Shown here: piece after piece, positions 17,269 through 26,397 of the stretch
Numbering within the stretch: the stretch's first letter is position 1
Layout of the letters: each line of letters opens with the position of its first letter
Assembly: GCF_005047635.1 (NCBI RefSeq)
Contig: NZ_SUKC01000008.1
Span: 124,001-188,000 of the forward strand
Reading direction: 5' to 3'
DNA from: Arthrobacter sp. CAU 1506
Lineage (GTDB): Bacteria > Actinomycetota > Actinomycetes > Actinomycetales > Micrococcaceae
DNA length: 64,000 bases
Made by a program: the position numbers and the translations under genes
The notes under the pieces: generated by a model
The model's database searches: none
The model's input: only the letters and a program-made list of their open reading frames with translations
Told to the model about the DNA's origin: nothing

Positions 17269-18033
17269 TTGCGGAGCGATGATGGGCGCAGCGTTCTCTC
17301 CCGGGTTGTGGGAATCCTGCGGTCTTTCGGGGAGGGCAATGAGGATCTCAGCGCCAGCGAGATCAGCCGGATGGCCGGGCTGCCCATGTCCACGTGCCAC
17401 CGGATCCTTGCCGCGCTCGTAGAGCAGGGGCTTCTCGAAAAGGGTGCCGAGGGTCGGTACCACGTGGGACTCGTCCTCTGGGAAGTGGCTTCGCACGCGC
17501 CGCGTTCGGTCGGTGTGCAGCGTCTGGCGCTGCCGTTCATGCACGACCTGTCCGAAATCACGCACTACCCGGTCCACCTGGCCGTCCGGGAAGGCCTCGA
17601 AAGCGTCTTCATCGAGCGCCTCGCACCGACCGATTCGCCGTTCGAGCGGCCGCGGGTGGGAAGCCGCTACCCGCTGCACGTCACGTCGGTGGGACTGATT
17701 CTGCTGGCCCATGCGCCCGCCTCGGTGCAGAACGACTTCCTCGCCGGCTCGCTCCGGACCTACACACCGCTGACCGAAACGGATCCCGTCCGACTGCGGA
17801 AAAAGCTGGCCGAGATCCGCACCCAGGGCTTCGCCGTCAGCGACAGGCAGGTTGTCCTGGATGCCATCTCGGTGGCGGCGCCGATCCGGGACTGGACCGG
17901 CGCCGTCGTCGCGGCGATCTCGGTCAACACCCCGCTGGGGCGGCTGCGCGAAAAGTCGGCGGCGCATGCCGTCCAGACCGCGGCGCTGGGCATCACCCGG
18001 TCCTGGCAGCGGTCCAGGAGCACCGACTTCTAG
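17269..18033 (+). CDS. IclR-family transcriptional regulator
   Basis: 254 aa. Winged helix-turn-helix at about 10-70 (LSASEISRMAGLPMSTCHRILAAL) and the IclR effector-binding GAF-like domain from about 80, with the typical GSRYPLHVTSVGLILLAHAP. A TTG start at 17269 is forced: an in-frame TGA lies 27 bases upstream and GGAGGT precedes the TTG at six bases. Such proteins often control aromatic and acetoacetate catabolism in response to a pathway intermediate. It is the only regulator in the catabolic arm, placed between the two ABC operons, and is the likely binder of the three GATAC...CGTATC sites. Confidence 0.9.
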   Translation: MRSDDGRSVLSRVVGILRSFGEGNEDLSASEISRMAGLPMSTCHRILAALVEQGLLEKGAEGRYHVGLVLWEVASHAPRSVGVQRLALPFMHDLSEITHYPVHLAVREGLESVFIERLAPTDSPFERPRVGSRYPLHVTSVGLILLAHAPASVQNDFLAGSLRTYTPLTETDPVRLRKKLAEIRTQGFAVSDRQVVLDAISVAAPIRDWTGAVVAAISVNTPLGRLREKSAAHAVQTAALGITRSWQRSRSTDF

Positions 18034-18137
18034 CGGGAAATGTGACCCAACTCTCATTCAGTGGGAACGCCCTAGGGGCACTCACTATGCGCTGAGATAG
18101 TGTCTCCAACGGTTCCCCACCGAACGAGGAGACAAAG

Positions 18138-19208
18138 ATGTTCCGCTCAACAACGCAGCCCCGTCCATCCGTCAGCCGCCGCGGCTTCATCACCGGCACC
18201 ATGGGCGTGGCCGCCCTGGGAATGGTGGGTGGTGCCCTGGCCGGCTGCAGCACCGCCTCCGCCCCTGCCGCTTCCGCCGACCTCAAGGACTTCACCTACC
18301 TGAGCTACCTGCCGATGGAGACGCTCTCCGTGGCCCCGGAACTGCTCGCCGACGCCGGCGGCTACTTTGCCAAGCACGGCCTGAACGTCACCTTCCAAAC
18401 CACCAAGGGTTCGCCGCAGGCACTGCAGACGCTGATCTCCGGCGTCGCACCGCTGACCCGCGTGGGCGCGATCGACCTGATGACTGCCGCCGCCGACGGC
18501 CAGCCGCTGGTCAACGTCGGCAGCATCGTCCGAGGCTCCTCCATCCGGACGCTCTACAGCAAGCAGCACCCGCTGGAGAAGCCGGAGGACTTCCTCGGCA
18601 CCACCATGGGCGTGCCGTCGGAAGGCGGCACCAGCGACAAGTCGTTGTCGCTGATGCTGCACAAGGCCGGCTTCGATCCCAGCCAGGTCAAGCGGCAGGT
18701 CGTCGGCCTCGGCCCGGGAACGTTCGAACTGGTCAAGCGCGGAGACATCGTCGGCTACATGGTCAGCATCGACCAGTCGATTGTGGCCAGCCAGCAGTTC
18801 GACGGCGAAGCCGCGGTTTTCGACGCCGGCGACTCCGTGCGCGCCGACGCCCAGGTCTACACCGCCACCCAGCAGGGCCTCGAAGAGCATGGCGACGACA
18901 TCAAGAAGTACCTGGCGGCTATTCAGGAGGCTACGCAGGCCATCGTAGACGATGAAGAGCTCGACGGCGTGCTGGAAACCATGCGCTCCAAGTATTCCTT
19001 CGCATCGCTCGACGACGACACGGTGGCCAAGGAATCGCTGCGCCAGAGCCGCAACCTCTGGACTGCCAAGGGCACACAGCCGCTGCTGCAGACCGTGGAG
19101 GACTACTGGGTCGAAGGCTACGAAGAGCTCGTCGACGCCGGCATGATCCCGGCCGGCAGCGACCCCAAGAAGTGGATGGACAACAGCTATCTGCCCGCCG
19201 GCAAGTAA
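18138..19208 (+). CDS. NitT/TauT-type ABC substrate-binding protein, Tat lipoprotein
   Basis: 356 aa. The leader has a twin-arginine motif (SRRGFI, about 13-18) and ends in lipobox ALAGC, so export is probably by Tat followed by lipid anchoring. The mature part is an SsuA/NMT1-like domain (LSYLPMETLSVAPELLADAGGYFAKHGLNV). CGAGGAGACAAAG precedes the ATG. Head of an eight-gene run through 25649: binding protein, ATPase, permease, IlvD-like dehydratase, FAD oxidoreductase and both aconitase X subunits. A short CACTAT / ATAGTG inverted repeat at 18083-18102 lies in its promoter region and may be an operator. Confidence 0.9.
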   Translation: MFRSTTQPRPSVSRRGFITGTMGVAALGMVGGALAGCSTASAPAASADLKDFTYLSYLPMETLSVAPELLADAGGYFAKHGLNVTFQTTKGSPQALQTLISGVAPLTRVGAIDLMTAAADGQPLVNVGSIVRGSSIRTLYSKQHPLEKPEDFLGTTMGVPSEGGTSDKSLSLMLHKAGFDPSQVKRQVVGLGPGTFELVKRGDIVGYMVSIDQSIVASQQFDGEAAVFDAGDSVRADAQVYTATQQGLEEHGDDIKKYLAAIQEATQAIVDDEELDGVLETMRSKYSFASLDDDTVAKESLRQSRNLWTAKGTQPLLQTVEDYWVEGYEELVDAGMIPAGSDPKKWMDNSYLPAGK

Positions 19209-19227
19209 CGGCCTGGATTGAGGAAGA

Positions 19228-20073
19228 ATGACCATGCACGTTGACAGCACCCTGTCTTCGCTTCCCATAGCGGAGGACGCCGACCGGCCGGTGGAAATCC
19301 GGATCGACGGGCTCCAGAAGACGTACAAGACCGAACGCGGCTCGGTGGAAGCCCTCTCCGATATCAATCTGGAAATCCGCCGTCGTGAATTTGTGTCGCT
19401 GATCGGGCGATCCGGCTGCGGCAAAACCACCCTGCTGCGGATCATGGCGGGCCTCGTGGCGCCCACGGCCGGGCAGGTGGAGGTGGGCGGCAAGAGCCTC
19501 TGGCACAACGGAACCGTCGATTCCAGCGTTATCAAGCGGCTCGGCGTCGTCTTCCAGGACGCCAACCTGTTCCCCTGGTACAGCATCGAGGAAAACATCG
19601 CGCTGCCGTTGAAGCTGCGCGGCGTGAAGAAGCGCGAACGGCTGGAGCGCGCCAGGGAACTGGCCGGACTCGTGGGGCTGGAGAAGTTCCTGCGCAGCTA
19701 CCCGCGCGAACTCTCCGGCGGCATGCGGCAGCGTGCGGCCATCGCCCGTGCGCTCAGCGACAACCCCGAGCTGCTGCTGATGGACGAGCCCTTTGGCGCC
19801 CTCGATGCGCTCACCCGGGAAAAGATGAACCTTGAAATCCAGCGGATCGCGCTGGCCACCGAGGCCACGGTGGTCTTCGTGACCCACGACATCGAAGAAG
19901 CCGTGTTCCTCGGCGACCGCGTCGTGCACCTCACCCCGCGGCCCGGCCGGATCAAGGACATCGCCGACGTGCCGCTGTCCCGGCCGCGGGCCATGGAGGT
20001 CCAGACCGGCCAGGAGTTCAACACCGTAGTGGCGGAGCTCCGCGCTTCCCTGAACCAGGAGGACGACCAGTGA
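19228..20073 (+). CDS. ABC transporter ATP-binding protein (SsuB/TauB-like)
   Basis: 281-aa ATPase of the second importer. Walker A GRSGCGKTTLL, Q-loop VFQDANLFPWYS, signature LSGGMRQRAAIARAL, Walker B LLMDEPFGALDAL and switch His in VTHDIEEAVFLGD are all intact. It starts 19 bases after the binding protein and overlaps the permease by 4 bases. Confidence 0.93.
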   Translation: MTMHVDSTLSSLPIAEDADRPVEIRIDGLQKTYKTERGSVEALSDINLEIRRREFVSLIGRSGCGKTTLLRIMAGLVAPTAGQVEVGGKSLWHNGTVDSSVIKRLGVVFQDANLFPWYSIEENIALPLKLRGVKKRERLERARELAGLVGLEKFLRSYPRELSGGMRQRAAIARALSDNPELLLMDEPFGALDALTREKMNLEIQRIALATEATVVFVTHDIEEAVFLGDRVVHLTPRPGRIKDIADVPLSRPRAMEVQTGQEFNTVVAELRASLNQEDDQ

Positions 20074-20864
20074 ACCGCCGGAAACTCATCAAGGTACTGC
20101 CCTGGATCACCACACCGGGCCTGCTAGTAGTCCTCTTCGTGGTCTGGGAGCTGTCGGTCAAGGCACTGAATGTCTCGCCCTTGGTGCTACCGCCACCCAG
20201 CAAGGTCTTCGAAAACCTCGGCGACCTGCTGGGGAAGGCAAGTACCTGGCAGAACGTGCAGGTCACCGTCATCGAGATCGCGATCGGCTTCTCGGTCGGT
20301 GTGGCCGCCGGCGTCGTCGTCGGTGTTCTGCTCGGCAAACTGCCGTTGCTGGAGGCCAGCGTCCGCCCATTGATCATCGCCCTGGAAGTCATCCCCAAGG
20401 TCGCCCTGATTCCGCTCTTCGTCATCTGGTTCGGCTTCGGCATGACCACCAAGGTGATCATCGCCGCACTGCTCGCCTTCTTCCCGGTGATGCTCAACGT
20501 CCTGCTGGGCGTGCGCTCGGTTGAACGCGGCCACCGCGACGTGATGCAGTCCATCAACGCCAGCCGCTGGCAGACCTTCACCCACCTGGAAGTCAAAAGC
20601 ATGATGCCCCACGTCTTCGCGGGGATGGAAACGGCGATCGTGCTCGCGGTGATCGGCACGATCGTGGGCGAATACCTCGGCGGCAACGAAGGACTCGGCT
20701 ACATGGTGGTGCGCACCCTGAACGAACTCAACGCGCCTGCCCTGTTCGCCGTCATCCTGATGCTGGCCTCCGTCGGCCTGGCCATGTACTTCATCGTCAC
20801 CTCGTTCAAACGGGTCGCGATCCCGTGGCACGAATCGGTCTACGGTCGGAAGGCGGAAGGCTAA
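20070..20864 (+). CDS. ABC transporter permease (SsuC-like)
   Basis: 264-aa inner-membrane permease with about six hydrophobic helices (first: WITTPGLLVVLFVVWELSV). The EAA loop is RDVMQSINASRWQTFTHLEV. Translationally coupled to the ATPase (ATGA) and immediately followed, without spacer, by the dehydratase ATG, so transport and catabolism are co-expressed. Only one permease here, implying a homodimeric pore unlike the first importer. Confidence 0.9.
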   Translation: MNRRKLIKVLPWITTPGLLVVLFVVWELSVKALNVSPLVLPPPSKVFENLGDLLGKASTWQNVQVTVIEIAIGFSVGVAAGVVVGVLLGKLPLLEASVRPLIIALEVIPKVALIPLFVIWFGFGMTTKVIIAALLAFFPVMLNVLLGVRSVERGHRDVMQSINASRWQTFTHLEVKSMMPHVFAGMETAIVLAVIGTIVGEYLGGNEGLGYMVVRTLNELNAPALFAVILMLASVGLAMYFIVTSFKRVAIPWHESVYGRKAEG

Positions 20865-22538
20865 ATGGAACTGCGCAGCAACTTTCCCGTCGGCAGTCCG
20901 CGCTGGGCCACCCGGCGCACCCAGTGGAAGGTCCTCGGCCTCACCGACGAGGACCTGACCAAACCCAAAATCGCCGTGGTCAACTCGTCGTCGAAACTGG
21001 CACCCTGCTTCAGCCACCTGGACGACATCGCCGACCGGGTCTGCGAAGCGGTCCGCGACGCCGGCGGCGTGGCGTTCGAGATCCGGACCGTCGCCCCCAC
21101 GGACTTCATCATGGCGGCCGGGGCCAAGGGCGGCTACGTGCTCTCCAGCCGGGACCTGCTGGCCAACGACATCGAAGCCGCGGTCGAGGGCGCCATGCTG
21201 GACGGCATGATCTGCCTGGCCTCCTGCGACAAAACCACGCCCGGACAGCTGATGGCCGCCGGCCGGATCAACGTCCCCACCATCGTGGTCCCGTGCGGCT
21301 ACCAGCCCTGCGGCGTGCTGGACAACGGCGAACCGGCCGACATCGAGGAAGTCTTCATCCAGGCCGGGCATGTGGCCACCGGCGGAATCACCGTCGAGGA
21401 CCTGTGCACCATCAGCGACCGCGCCATCGCCGGCCCGGGTGTGTGCACCGGCATGGGCACCGCCAACACCATGCACATCATGGCGGAGGCCCTGGGCATG
21501 TCGCTGCCCGGTGCCGCGCCGGTGGCGGCCAACAGCCCCAAGATGTGGGACACCGCGGCACGCTCCGCCGTCGCCATCCTGGACGCCGTCCGGCAGGGGC
21601 GCACCCCGCGCAGCATCATGACCGCCGGGGCCTTCCGCAACGCGGCCGCCGCGGTGCTGGCCGTCAGCGGCTCAATCAACAGCGTCAAGCACCTGCAGGC
21701 GATCGCGGTGGAAACCGGCGTGGACGTGAACGTCAACGGGCTCTTCACCGAACTCGCCGAACACGTCCGCCCGCTGGCGGCGGTCCGCCCGAGCGGCCCG
21801 GACAGCATCGAGGACTTTGAACGGGCCGGCGGCGCCCGGGCCGTGCTCGCCCAGCTGCGGCCGGTGCTGGATCTGGACGTCGCCACCATCACCGGCGAGC
21901 CGCTGGGCCAGACGCTCGACGGCTACGAGGTTCCGGACCCGGAGCTGATCCGGCCGCTGGACAACCCGCGCGGAGTGCAGGCGACCATCCAGATCCTGCG
22001 CGGCAGCCTGGCCCCGGAAGGGTCCATCGTCAAGCTGTCCGCCACGGAGAAACGCGACGACCGATTCGCCGGCCCGGCGCGGGTCTTCGAAGAAGCCACC
22101 CAAGCCATCGCCGCGCTCGAGACCGGCGTCGTGCAGCCCGGCGAAGTCCTGGTGCTCCGCGGCGTCGGGCCGGTGGGCACCCCCGGGATGGGCATGGCCT
22201 CCAACGTGGTCTTCGCGCTGAACGGCGCCGGACTGACCGGCAAGGTCGCGGTGGTCACCGACGGCCAACTGTCCGGGCTGGTGAACCAAGGCATCGTCGT
22301 CGGCGAGGTCAAACCCGAAGGCGGCGTGGACGGGCCGCTGCGGCTGGTGCGCGACGGCGACGTGATCGCCGTCGACATTCCCGCCAAGACCGTGGACCTG
22401 GACGTTCCCGTCAGCGAACTCGACCGCCGCCGGGCGGAGTCCGCGCCCCCGCAACACGGCGGGCAGACCGGCGGGTGGCTTGGCCTCTACGCCCGCAACG
22501 TCTCGCCGCTGGAACACGGCGCCACCCTCAGCCGCTGA
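20865..22538 (+). CDS. IlvD/Edd-family dehydratase
   Basis: 557-aa [2Fe-2S]-type dehydratase that removes water from a 2,3-dihydroxy acid to give a 2-keto-3-deoxy acid. Cys48, Cys121 (SCDKTTPG) and Cys194 (PGVCTGMGTANTM) match the three cluster cysteines of dihydroxy-acid dehydratases; SGLVNQGIVVGEV in the C-terminal part is the family signature in a divergent form. ATG directly abuts the permease stop. Being in a transporter/aconitase X operon rather than with ilvBC, it is more likely a catabolic sugar-acid or hydroxy-acid dehydratase than the branched-chain biosynthetic enzyme. Confidence 0.9.
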   Translation: MELRSNFPVGSPRWATRRTQWKVLGLTDEDLTKPKIAVVNSSSKLAPCFSHLDDIADRVCEAVRDAGGVAFEIRTVAPTDFIMAAGAKGGYVLSSRDLLANDIEAAVEGAMLDGMICLASCDKTTPGQLMAAGRINVPTIVVPCGYQPCGVLDNGEPADIEEVFIQAGHVATGGITVEDLCTISDRAIAGPGVCTGMGTANTMHIMAEALGMSLPGAAPVAANSPKMWDTAARSAVAILDAVRQGRTPRSIMTAGAFRNAAAAVLAVSGSINSVKHLQAIAVETGVDVNVNGLFTELAEHVRPLAAVRPSGPDSIEDFERAGGARAVLAQLRPVLDLDVATITGEPLGQTLDGYEVPDPELIRPLDNPRGVQATIQILRGSLAPEGSIVKLSATEKRDDRFAGPARVFEEATQAIAALETGVVQPGEVLVLRGVGPVGTPGMGMASNVVFALNGAGLTGKVAVVTDGQLSGLVNQGIVVGEVKPEGGVDGPLRLVRDGDVIAVDIPAKTVDLDVPVSELDRRRAESAPPQHGGQTGGWLGLYARNVSPLEHGATLSR

Positions 22539-22568
22539 CCCGGCGACCAACAGACTTTAAGGATTTCC

Positions 22569-23906
22569 ATGCCTCACGAACTGACAGAAGTGAAGATTCG
22601 CACGCTGACCAAGCCGCCACACGCGCCGGCCGAGGAACTGTCCGCGGACCTGTGCATCGTCGGCGCCGGCATCGCCGGCATCTCGGCGGCGCTGACCGCG
22701 GCCAAACTGGGCCGCCGGGTGGTGATCGTCGACGCCCTGCCCGTCCTCGGCGGCCAGTGCGCCAACTCGCTGATCGGGCTGTTCTGCGGCGTCTACGGCA
22801 ACGGACCCGAATACCGGCAGCTCACGCACGGCATCTTCGATCCGATGTTCGCCGACCTGGTGAAAACCGGCGACGTCTCCTACAACTACCGGCACACCAT
22901 CACGGTGAACTACGACGAGAACGCCGTCGGCCGCTGGATGGAGACGCAGATTGACCAGGCCGGCGTGATTCCGGTGACCGGGGCGTCCATCCTGGACGTG
23001 GAGAACGACGGCGGCCACCTGCGCGCCGTCGTCTTCGCCACCAGGTACGGGCTGCTTCGGGTGAGCGCGGATTCGTTCATCGACGCCAGCGGCGACGCCG
23101 CGCTCACTTGGGAAGCCGGGCTGGAATGTCGGGTGCCGGAGCGCACCATCTGGGGTTCCCAGCAGGTCCGGCTGGAAAACCTGGACCCCGAACACGCACC
23201 CCCGGCCGACGAACTGGCCAACCGGGTGGCCGAGAAGGCGGACGAGTACGGCCTGCTCCGGCGCGACGGGCTGGCCTTCTTCTTCCCGGGCCGGGACACC
23301 GCCGTGATGAACATGACCCACGTGGAGGCGCCGCTGCAGGCGATCGAAGCCTCCGCGGCCCAGCTGCGGGGCAAGGAGCAGGCAGACCGGGTGGTCGACT
23401 TCCTGCGGACCGAGTTCCCGGACGCGTTCGGGCGGGCCACCGTCCGGCTGTACGGCTTCCCCGGGCGGCGGCAGACGCGCTGGATCGCCGGCGAGCACCA
23501 GCTCACCGTCGATGAGGTGCGGACCGGGTTCCGGTTCGACGACGCCGTGGCGCGCACCGCCTGGCCGATCGAGCTGCACGACCGGCCGGAGGGTTACGTC
23601 TGGGACGTCTTCGACTCCGACCATGTCCACTACGTGCCGCTGGGCAGCATCACTCCGCGGGGCGCGGTGAACCTGCTCGCCGCGGGCCGCTGCGTCGACG
23701 GCGATGCTGCCGCTCTCTCCAGCGTCCGCGTGATGGGACCGTGCGCGGCCATGGGTGAGGCCGCCGCGCATGCCCTGGATCTGGCCGACGGCGGTCCGGT
23801 CTCCGAGATCAACCTGGCCGAACTGCGCGACCGCATCCGGGCGAACATTGGCGAAGACGGAACCGACGCCGGAAAGGAGCAGGTCCTTGCAGCTGACCGA
23901 CGATGA
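22569..23906 (+). CDS. FAD-dependent oxidoreductase (FAD_oxidored type)
   Basis: 445-aa flavoprotein. DLCIVGAGIAGISAALTAAKLG (about 27-48) is the dinucleotide-binding motif; VDALPVLGGQCANS follows, and the C-terminal LLAAGRCVDGDAAALSSVRVMGPCAAMGEAA is the second FAD contact seen in this family of uncharacterised dehydrogenases. TAAGGA precedes the ATG. Its 3' end overlaps the TTG start of aconitase X by 20 bases. Probably oxidises a hydroxyl or amine group of the imported substrate before or after dehydration. Exact reaction unknown. Confidence 0.85.
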   Translation: MPHELTEVKIRTLTKPPHAPAEELSADLCIVGAGIAGISAALTAAKLGRRVVIVDALPVLGGQCANSLIGLFCGVYGNGPEYRQLTHGIFDPMFADLVKTGDVSYNYRHTITVNYDENAVGRWMETQIDQAGVIPVTGASILDVENDGGHLRAVVFATRYGLLRVSADSFIDASGDAALTWEAGLECRVPERTIWGSQQVRLENLDPEHAPPADELANRVAEKADEYGLLRRDGLAFFFPGRDTAVMNMTHVEAPLQAIEASAAQLRGKEQADRVVDFLRTEFPDAFGRATVRLYGFPGRRQTRWIAGEHQLTVDEVRTGFRFDDAVARTAWPIELHDRPEGYVWDVFDSDHVHYVPLGSITPRGAVNLLAAGRCVDGDAAALSSVRVMGPCAAMGEAAAHALDLADGGPVSEINLAELRDRIRANIGEDGTDAGKEQVLAADRR

Positions 23907-25167
23907 CAAGGCCATGCGGGACGGCCGCGACGGATCCGCCGTCGCCGCCGCGATGGATCTGCTGATCCGCTACGGCGAGGGCCTCGGCGCCGAACGGCTG
24001 TGCAGCGTGCGGAATGTGGCCGGCACGTCCACCCAGCCGACGCCGGCGAAAAACAAGATCGCGGCCGAGGGCGGCTGGAACAAGGCGTACGCCGTCATCA
24101 ACCTGGACTGCGACGAGGACATCGAGATCCCGAAGATGCGCGTCCCCACCTGCCAGTTGCAGCACGGGTTCAGCGCCGATGCCCTGAACATCACGCCGTA
24201 CAGCCCGCATTTGGTGGAGCTGCAGGCCGACGCCGAATCCTTCGCGAGCGACCGCGGCATCAACATTCTGGCCACCTGCACCCCGTACCAGGTGGGCAAC
24301 CTGCCGGTCCGCGGTGAGCACATCGCCTGGATGGAGTCCTCGGCGGTGGTCTACGCCAACTCCGTGATCGGCGCGAAATCCAACTGCGAAGGGACGGCAT
24401 CCACCGGCGCCGCCGGCCTGACCGGGCGGATCCCGTACTGGGGTAACCACCTGGACGAAAACCGCAAGGGCACCCACCTGATCCGGTCCGACGTTCGGAT
24501 CGACTCCTTCATGGACTGGGGGCTGTTCGGCTACTTCGCCGGCGACGTGGTGCAGGAGGAGCGGCCGGTGTTGACCGGAAACCTGGGCCTGCCGTCGCTG
24601 ACCGACCTGAAGCACTTGGGCGCGGCGCTGGCCACTAGCGGGGGAGTGGAGATCTTCCACCTGCCCGGTGTCACGCCCGAGGCGCCGACTGTTACGGAGG
24701 CCTTCGAACCCGCGCCCTTGCCGGACGTGGTGGTTTATACGGAGGCCGACCGGCGGGCTGCCTACGAGTCGCTCAACAACCAGGGCACGTCCGAGGACGT
24801 GGACTTCATCCTGCTGGGCTGCCCGCATGCATCCCTGGAGCAGATAGCCCAGATCGCGGCACTGCTGGACGGCAAACGACTGAGCCCCAACACCGAGTTG
24901 TGGGTGATGACCCCGCGTGCCCTGCGTTCGGTGGCAGATCGAAACGGCTATTCCGCCGTGATTGAGCGCGCCGGCGGGCGGCTGCTGACCGACTCCTGCC
25001 CGGCCATGTCACGCGTGGCGCCCGAAGGAACCAAGGTCTTCGCTACCGACAGCGCCAAGCAGGCACACTACCTGCCGGCCATCCTGGGAATCGAGGCCTG
25101 GTTCGGGACCACCGAAGACTGCATTAACGCAGCATTGACCGGCAAGTGGAACGGGGCATTGAGATGA
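23887..25167 (+). CDS. Aconitase X large (catalytic) subunit
   Basis: 426 aa matching the AcnX catalytic domain (formerly DUF521): RNVAGTSTQPTPAKNKI near residue 40, LLATCTPYQVGN-like core (ILATCTPYQVGN), SAVVYANSVIGAKSNCEGTAS and TDSCPAMSRVAPEG carry the conserved cysteines and serines. Characterised bacterial AcnX dehydrates cis-3-hydroxy-L-proline; archaeal AcnX dehydrates phosphomevalonate. TTG start is placed at 23887 because AAAGGAG lies eight bases upstream and the protein then has the normal family N-terminus; the longer frame is the shadow of the FAD gene. It overlaps the FAD gene by 20 bases and the small subunit by 4. Confidence 0.9.
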   Translation: MQLTDDDKAMRDGRDGSAVAAAMDLLIRYGEGLGAERLCSVRNVAGTSTQPTPAKNKIAAEGGWNKAYAVINLDCDEDIEIPKMRVPTCQLQHGFSADALNITPYSPHLVELQADAESFASDRGINILATCTPYQVGNLPVRGEHIAWMESSAVVYANSVIGAKSNCEGTASTGAAGLTGRIPYWGNHLDENRKGTHLIRSDVRIDSFMDWGLFGYFAGDVVQEERPVLTGNLGLPSLTDLKHLGAALATSGGVEIFHLPGVTPEAPTVTEAFEPAPLPDVVVYTEADRRAAYESLNNQGTSEDVDFILLGCPHASLEQIAQIAALLDGKRLSPNTELWVMTPRALRSVADRNGYSAVIERAGGRLLTDSCPAMSRVAPEGTKVFATDSAKQAHYLPAILGIEAWFGTTEDCINAALTGKWNGALR

Positions 25168-25649
25168 TTTCGTCCGAGCAGGAGGCTGCGGAGAGCTTGG
25201 CTGGAACCAAGGCCGCTTTGGCTTCAACCGACCAGATAGTGCTGCGTGGCCGGGGCATCGTGCCCGGAAAGATCCGTGGCGAAGCGCTGGTCTCCCCGGA
25301 GACCATCTCCGGCTGGGGCGGCATCGACCCGGCCACCGGCACCATCATCGAGCGCCGGCACAGCCTCTGCGGCGTGTCCTTTGCGGACAAAGTGCTGGTC
25401 TTCCCCGGGGCCAAGGGCTCCTCCGGCTGGTCGGGATTCTTCCAAAGCACCCGCCTGCTGGGCACGGCCCCGGCCGCCATGGTCTTCACCAAAATGACCA
25501 CCAAAGCCGTACTCGGCGCCGTCGTCACCCGCGTCCCCACCGTCAGCGAACTGGACCAGGACCCTGTGCAGGTCATCCGCACCGGCGACTTCGTCGAGGT
25601 CGATGCCGACACCGGAACCGTCACCATCTTGCAACGCGGAAACGGCTAA
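25164..25649 (+). CDS. Aconitase X small (swivel, DUF126) subunit
   Basis: 161 aa. RGRGIVPGKIRGEALVS (about 30-46), SLCGVSFADKVLVFPGAKGSSGWSG and the following AAMVF are the AcnX swivel-domain signatures; the PGAKGSS loop supplies the catalytic serine. In many bacteria the two AcnX domains are separate adjacent genes as here. The ATG at 25164 overlaps the large-subunit stop (ATGA). Last gene of the importer/dehydratase operon, followed at once by a hairpin. Confidence 0.92.
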   Translation: MISSEQEAAESLAGTKAALASTDQIVLRGRGIVPGKIRGEALVSPETISGWGGIDPATGTIIERRHSLCGVSFADKVLVFPGAKGSSGWSGFFQSTRLLGTAPAAMVFTKMTTKAVLGAVVTRVPTVSELDQDPVQVIRTGDFVEVDADTGTVTILQRGNG

Positions 25650-25657
25650 TTGCGGAT

Positions 25658-25687
25658 CAGCCGGCCGCTTTGAAAGGCGGCCGGCTG
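25658..25687. terminator. Terminator hairpin after aconitase X
   Basis: Perfect 11-base arms CAGCCGGCCGC / GCGGCCGGCTG with an 8-base loop, nine bases after the stop. It separates the catabolic operon from a convergent gene. Confidence 0.7.
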
Positions 25688-25716
25688 GTAGGTAGGCCCT
25701 CGAACGCTATGCCGTC

Positions 25717-26397
25717 CTACACGCCCCGCGACAATACATCTTGCTCTTGGAGGGTGCGTGGTTTTCCGCCCAATTTCCAACCGACCATGTCCAGTGCCCG
25801 CAGAGGGGAGATGTTTGGGTCGACGGCAACGTTTGCGAGCTCCCGCCAGTTGTCGTGCTGGCTCCGGAGATCACTCTGCAACGCCGGTAGCCAGGCGCGG
25901 CAGAAGTCCCGACGGCTCCGCTTCTTGACCGGTGGTACGGGCTTGTTGCCCAAAACGCTGTAGCAGCGGCGGATGTTCTCGTCGAATAACGGGATGAGTT
26001 TTGGCCGCTTTCGATGCAGCACTTTTGCCAATTTAGTCATGCCCACGTGCTTCACAGGAATGTCGTCGAGCACCCCAAATAAGTCAGCGATCGCTTCCAG
26101 CGTTTCTTCTCCGGCTTGGGCAAGGGTGCCCGACGTCCCAACCGCCATCAGTCGCTCATTGATCTTCGGAAGGAGCGATTCGAGAGCGTAGTAAGAAACA
26201 ATCGGTTTCTGGCCAGCGTTCAGTAGGGAGACTGCAAGGAGATCCGGCAGTTCAACGCTTTCAGTGGGGCTGCCAGGGTACGCGTCGTAAGCCGGATATG
26301 ACCATGTCCGCGTGCTATTCGTTATGTAGTCCCCGACGTATTTCTTTGCCTTTTCAAATTCAATGGTGGCGCCACCGACGCGCAAAAGTTCAGTCAT
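25717..26397 (-). CDS. DUF6308-like hypothetical protein
   Basis: 226-aa soluble protein without signal peptide or membrane segment. The block LHRKRPKLIPLFDENIRRCY (about 128-147) and the N-terminal IEFEKAKKYVGDYI resemble the uncharacterised actinobacterial DUF6308 family. AGGA lies seven bases before the ATG at 26397. It stands alone, convergent to the aconitase X operon, with a more A+T-rich codon choice than the catabolic genes. Conserved charged residues in the RPKLIPLFDE block could be functional, but no reaction is known. Confidence 0.65.
   Translation of the reverse strand: MTELLRVGGATIEFEKAKKYVGDYITNSTRTWSYPAYDAYPGSPTESVELPDLLAVSLLNAGQKPIVSYYALESLLPKINERLMAVGTSGTLAQAGEETLEAIADLFGVLDDIPVKHVGMTKLAKVLHRKRPKLIPLFDENIRRCYSVLGNKPVPPVKKRSRRDFCRAWLPALQSDLRSQHDNWRELANVAVDPNISPLRALDMVGWKLGGKPRTLQEQDVLSRGV

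Noticed and set aside
20865-22538. Assigning the dehydratase as biosynthetic ilvD
   Set aside because: The three cluster cysteines fit, but the operon is a catabolic importer/aconitase X unit without ilvB, ilvN or ilvC.
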